Assembly: GCF_900156285.1 (NCBI RefSeq)
Contig: NZ_FTNC01000022.1
Span: 1 to 43,523 of the forward strand
From: Halanaerobium kushneri
GTDB taxonomy: Bacteria > Bacillota > Halanaerobiia > Halanaerobiales > Halanaerobiaceae
Direction: 5' to 3'
Length of the DNA: 43,523 nucleotides
The notes under the pieces are model-generated. The model saw only the letters and a list, made by a program, of their open reading frames with translations. It made no database searches and was not told where the DNA came from. This document shows, piece by piece, positions 42,270 to 43,523 of the stretch (position 1 is the stretch's first letter; every line of letters starts with the position of its first letter). Position numbers and translations under genes: made by a program.

Positions 42270-43163
42270 ATGAAAAATAAGATTGCAACACCTTCGGCAA
42301 CAAAAAAGATTTTGCGTGAGCACAACTTAAATTTAAAAAAGAGTCTCGGTCAGAACTTTCTAATTGACTCTAATATTATTGATATTATTACAGCAGCAGC
42401 AGAGATAAAAGGTGATGAATTTATAATTGAAATTGGTCCTGGGATTGGCTCACTAACTCAGGCAGTACTAGAAAAGCTAAAGAGTGGTAATATGCTGGCT
42501 GTAGAAAAAGATGCAGCAATGGTTGAAGTTCTAGAAGATATTTTTGCAGATCAGGAAAAACTAGCTTTGCTTAATCAGGATGCGCTGAAAATCAAATGGG
42601 AAGAAACAGCAGCTAAATATAATCCTGAAAATCGGAAGATGAAGCTGATTGCAAATCTTCCCTATTATGTAACTACTCCAATAATTATGGGGGTTTTAGA
42701 GAGTGAGCTGGAGCTTGAACAGATGGTATTTATGGTGCAGAAAGAGGTTGGAGAAAGAATTTGTGCCGGACCAGAAACCAAAAAATTTGGTTCCTTAAGT
42801 GTTGCAGTTCAGTATCACATGCAGCCAGAAATCGTACATCAGGTCCCTGCATCTGTATTTATACCTCAGCCGGATGTTGATTCGGTTATTGTCAGTTTAA
42901 CTCCCTATGAGAAAAATATTTATCAGGAAGAGGTAATTAACAGAAAATTCTTCTTTCAGGTTGTAAAATCAATATTTCAGCAGCGGCGTAAAACCCTGCG
43001 TAATAGTTTGAGTAAATCAGCTGTAATCAATCTTGACCGTGATCTTGTAACTCAAGCTTTAGAAGATGAAGGTATTGGTCTTAAAAAACGTGGTGAAAAA
43101 CTTTCTATTTCGGAAATGATTTCAATAAGTAATAGAATTTATGAAATGAAAGAAAATAAATGA
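42270..43163 (+). CDS. rsmA: RsmA (KsgA), 16S rRNA adenine dimethyltransferase
   Basis: 297 residues. Dimethylates two adjacent adenines in the 3' hairpin of 16S rRNA. N-terminal KKSLGQNFLIDSNII, SAM motif IEIGPGIGSLTQAV, catalytic NLPYY, and C-terminal FQQRRKTLRNSL are all present. RBS AAGGATG, rather far (about 12 bases) from the ATG. Confidence 0.97.
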   Translation: MKNKIATPSATKKILREHNLNLKKSLGQNFLIDSNIIDIITAAAEIKGDEFIIEIGPGIGSLTQAVLEKLKSGNMLAVEKDAAMVEVLEDIFADQEKLALLNQDALKIKWEETAAKYNPENRKMKLIANLPYYVTTPIIMGVLESELELEQMVFMVQKEVGERICAGPETKKFGSLSVAVQYHMQPEIVHQVPASVFIPQPDVDSVIVSLTPYEKNIYQEEVINRKFFFQVVKSIFQQRRKTLRNSLSKSAVINLDRDLVTQALEDEGIGLKKRGEKLSISEMISISNRIYEMKENK

Positions 43164-43269
43164 TTTAGGTTAAATAATTAAACTTGAATTCGGCAAGTAA
43201 AAATACCGAATCCAGTTATGATAGTCTTTAAACAGTAAATCTAGTTCAAATTTTTTTGAATAAAAAAAT

Positions 43270-43342
43270 AGAATCTCCTCTTGGTTTTATGGTAAAATGT
43301 TTTTAGGACAAAAAACCATACCAAAACCAAAAAGGAGATTCT
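43270..43342 (+). repeat. Long inverted repeat enclosing the transposase ribosome binding site
   Basis: AGAATCTCCT at 43270-43279 pairs perfectly with AGGAGATTCT at 43333-43342; TTGGTTTT pairs with AAAACCAA, and ATGG with CCAT, giving about 22 pairs with small bulges. The right arm contains AAGGAG, the ribosome binding site for the ORF at 43346, so read-through transcripts would hide that site. Confidence 0.75.
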
Positions 43343-43345
43343 GAT

Positions 43346-43523
43346 ATGAGTTTACCACAAAACAACAATAAAATAAATAGTTTTAACAAATTAAATATTC
43401 CAGCTAAATTTGATAGTGATACTGTGTCTAGTTGTCCAGCCTTTTCTTATCTGGAAGCTGCTAAATCCTGTATAGATTTTAAATCTTTAATTTCAGATAA
43501 TATTAGCTATCAAAAAGCAGCTA
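43346..43523 (+). mobile_element. Probable transposase, N-terminal part (cut by window edge)
   Basis: ATG 43346 opens a frame that runs past the right edge (59 codons seen, no stop). The start, MSLPQNNNKINSFNKLN, followed by SCPAFSYLEAAKSCIDFKSLI, has the flavour of transposases from IS elements in low-GC anaerobes, but I cannot place the family. The main support is the hairpin that masks its ribosome binding site, a known feature of insertion sequences. The element's end lies somewhere between rsmA (43163) and the hairpin. Confidence 0.45.

Noticed and set aside
43186-43211. ATTCGG/CCGAAT hairpin after rsmA as a terminator
   Set aside because: No T-run follows; it could belong to the end of the insertion element instead, but nothing confirms that.

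Overview
The window is low-GC (AT-rich), densely packed bacterial chromosome, mostly on the + strand, with strong purine-rich ribosome binding sites and many TTG or GTG starts. SufCBDSU, ThiI paired with a NifS-type desulfurase, ComFB, DegV, a two-subunit methylmalonyl-CoA mutase and a sodium-pumping decarboxylase point to an anaerobic, Na+-using Firmicute. A KdsC-type phosphatase hints at a cell with an outer membrane. A member of the Halanaerobiales fits best, but this is inference from gene content, not a database match.

Layout. Both edges look like mobile DNA. The left edge holds the N-terminus of an IS91-type transposase next to a beheaded HD-GYP fragment. The right edge holds the N-terminus of a probable transposase whose ribosome binding site lies inside a long hairpin. 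From 0.4 to 9 kb: a LysR regulator divergent from a full-length PurL/PurQ fusion, a SHOCT membrane protein, a PAS-GGDEF diguanylate cyclase, DegV, a 56-residue protein behind a near-perfect promoter with a Fur-like box, and a nucleotidyltransferase. From 9 to 18.5 kb: mostly single genes (GNAT, a DUF4932-like protein, AraC-GyrI regulator, methyltransferase, small membrane proteins, P-loop kinase, 2-hydroxyacid dehydrogenase, Cache chemoreceptor), several ending in clear intrinsic terminators.

The most coherent block is 18.5-28.4 kb: fdhD, the B12 subunit of methylmalonyl-CoA mutase, a 47-codon ORF, methylmalonyl-CoA epimerase, the decarboxylase subunits (alpha, a gamma/biotin-carrier fusion, beta), a four-subunit 2-oxoacid:ferredoxin oxidoreductase (delta, alpha, beta, gamma) and the catalytic mutase subunit, closed by a terminator. 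Together these could convert a 2-oxoacid (2-oxoglutarate is the natural candidate) through succinyl-CoA and methylmalonyl-CoA to propionyl-CoA, giving reduced ferredoxin and a sodium gradient.

From 28.5 to 43.2 kb: ComFB, an AI-2E-type membrane protein, the sufCBDSU iron-sulfur cluster operon, a DMT exporter with a second Fur-like box, a KdsC-like phosphatase, an orphan OhrR-type MarR regulator with its own palindromic operator, the minus-strand nifS-thiI pair, and tatD, a Gfo/Idh/MocA oxidoreductase and rsmA. I saw no rRNA, tRNA, CRISPR array or recognisable riboswitch.
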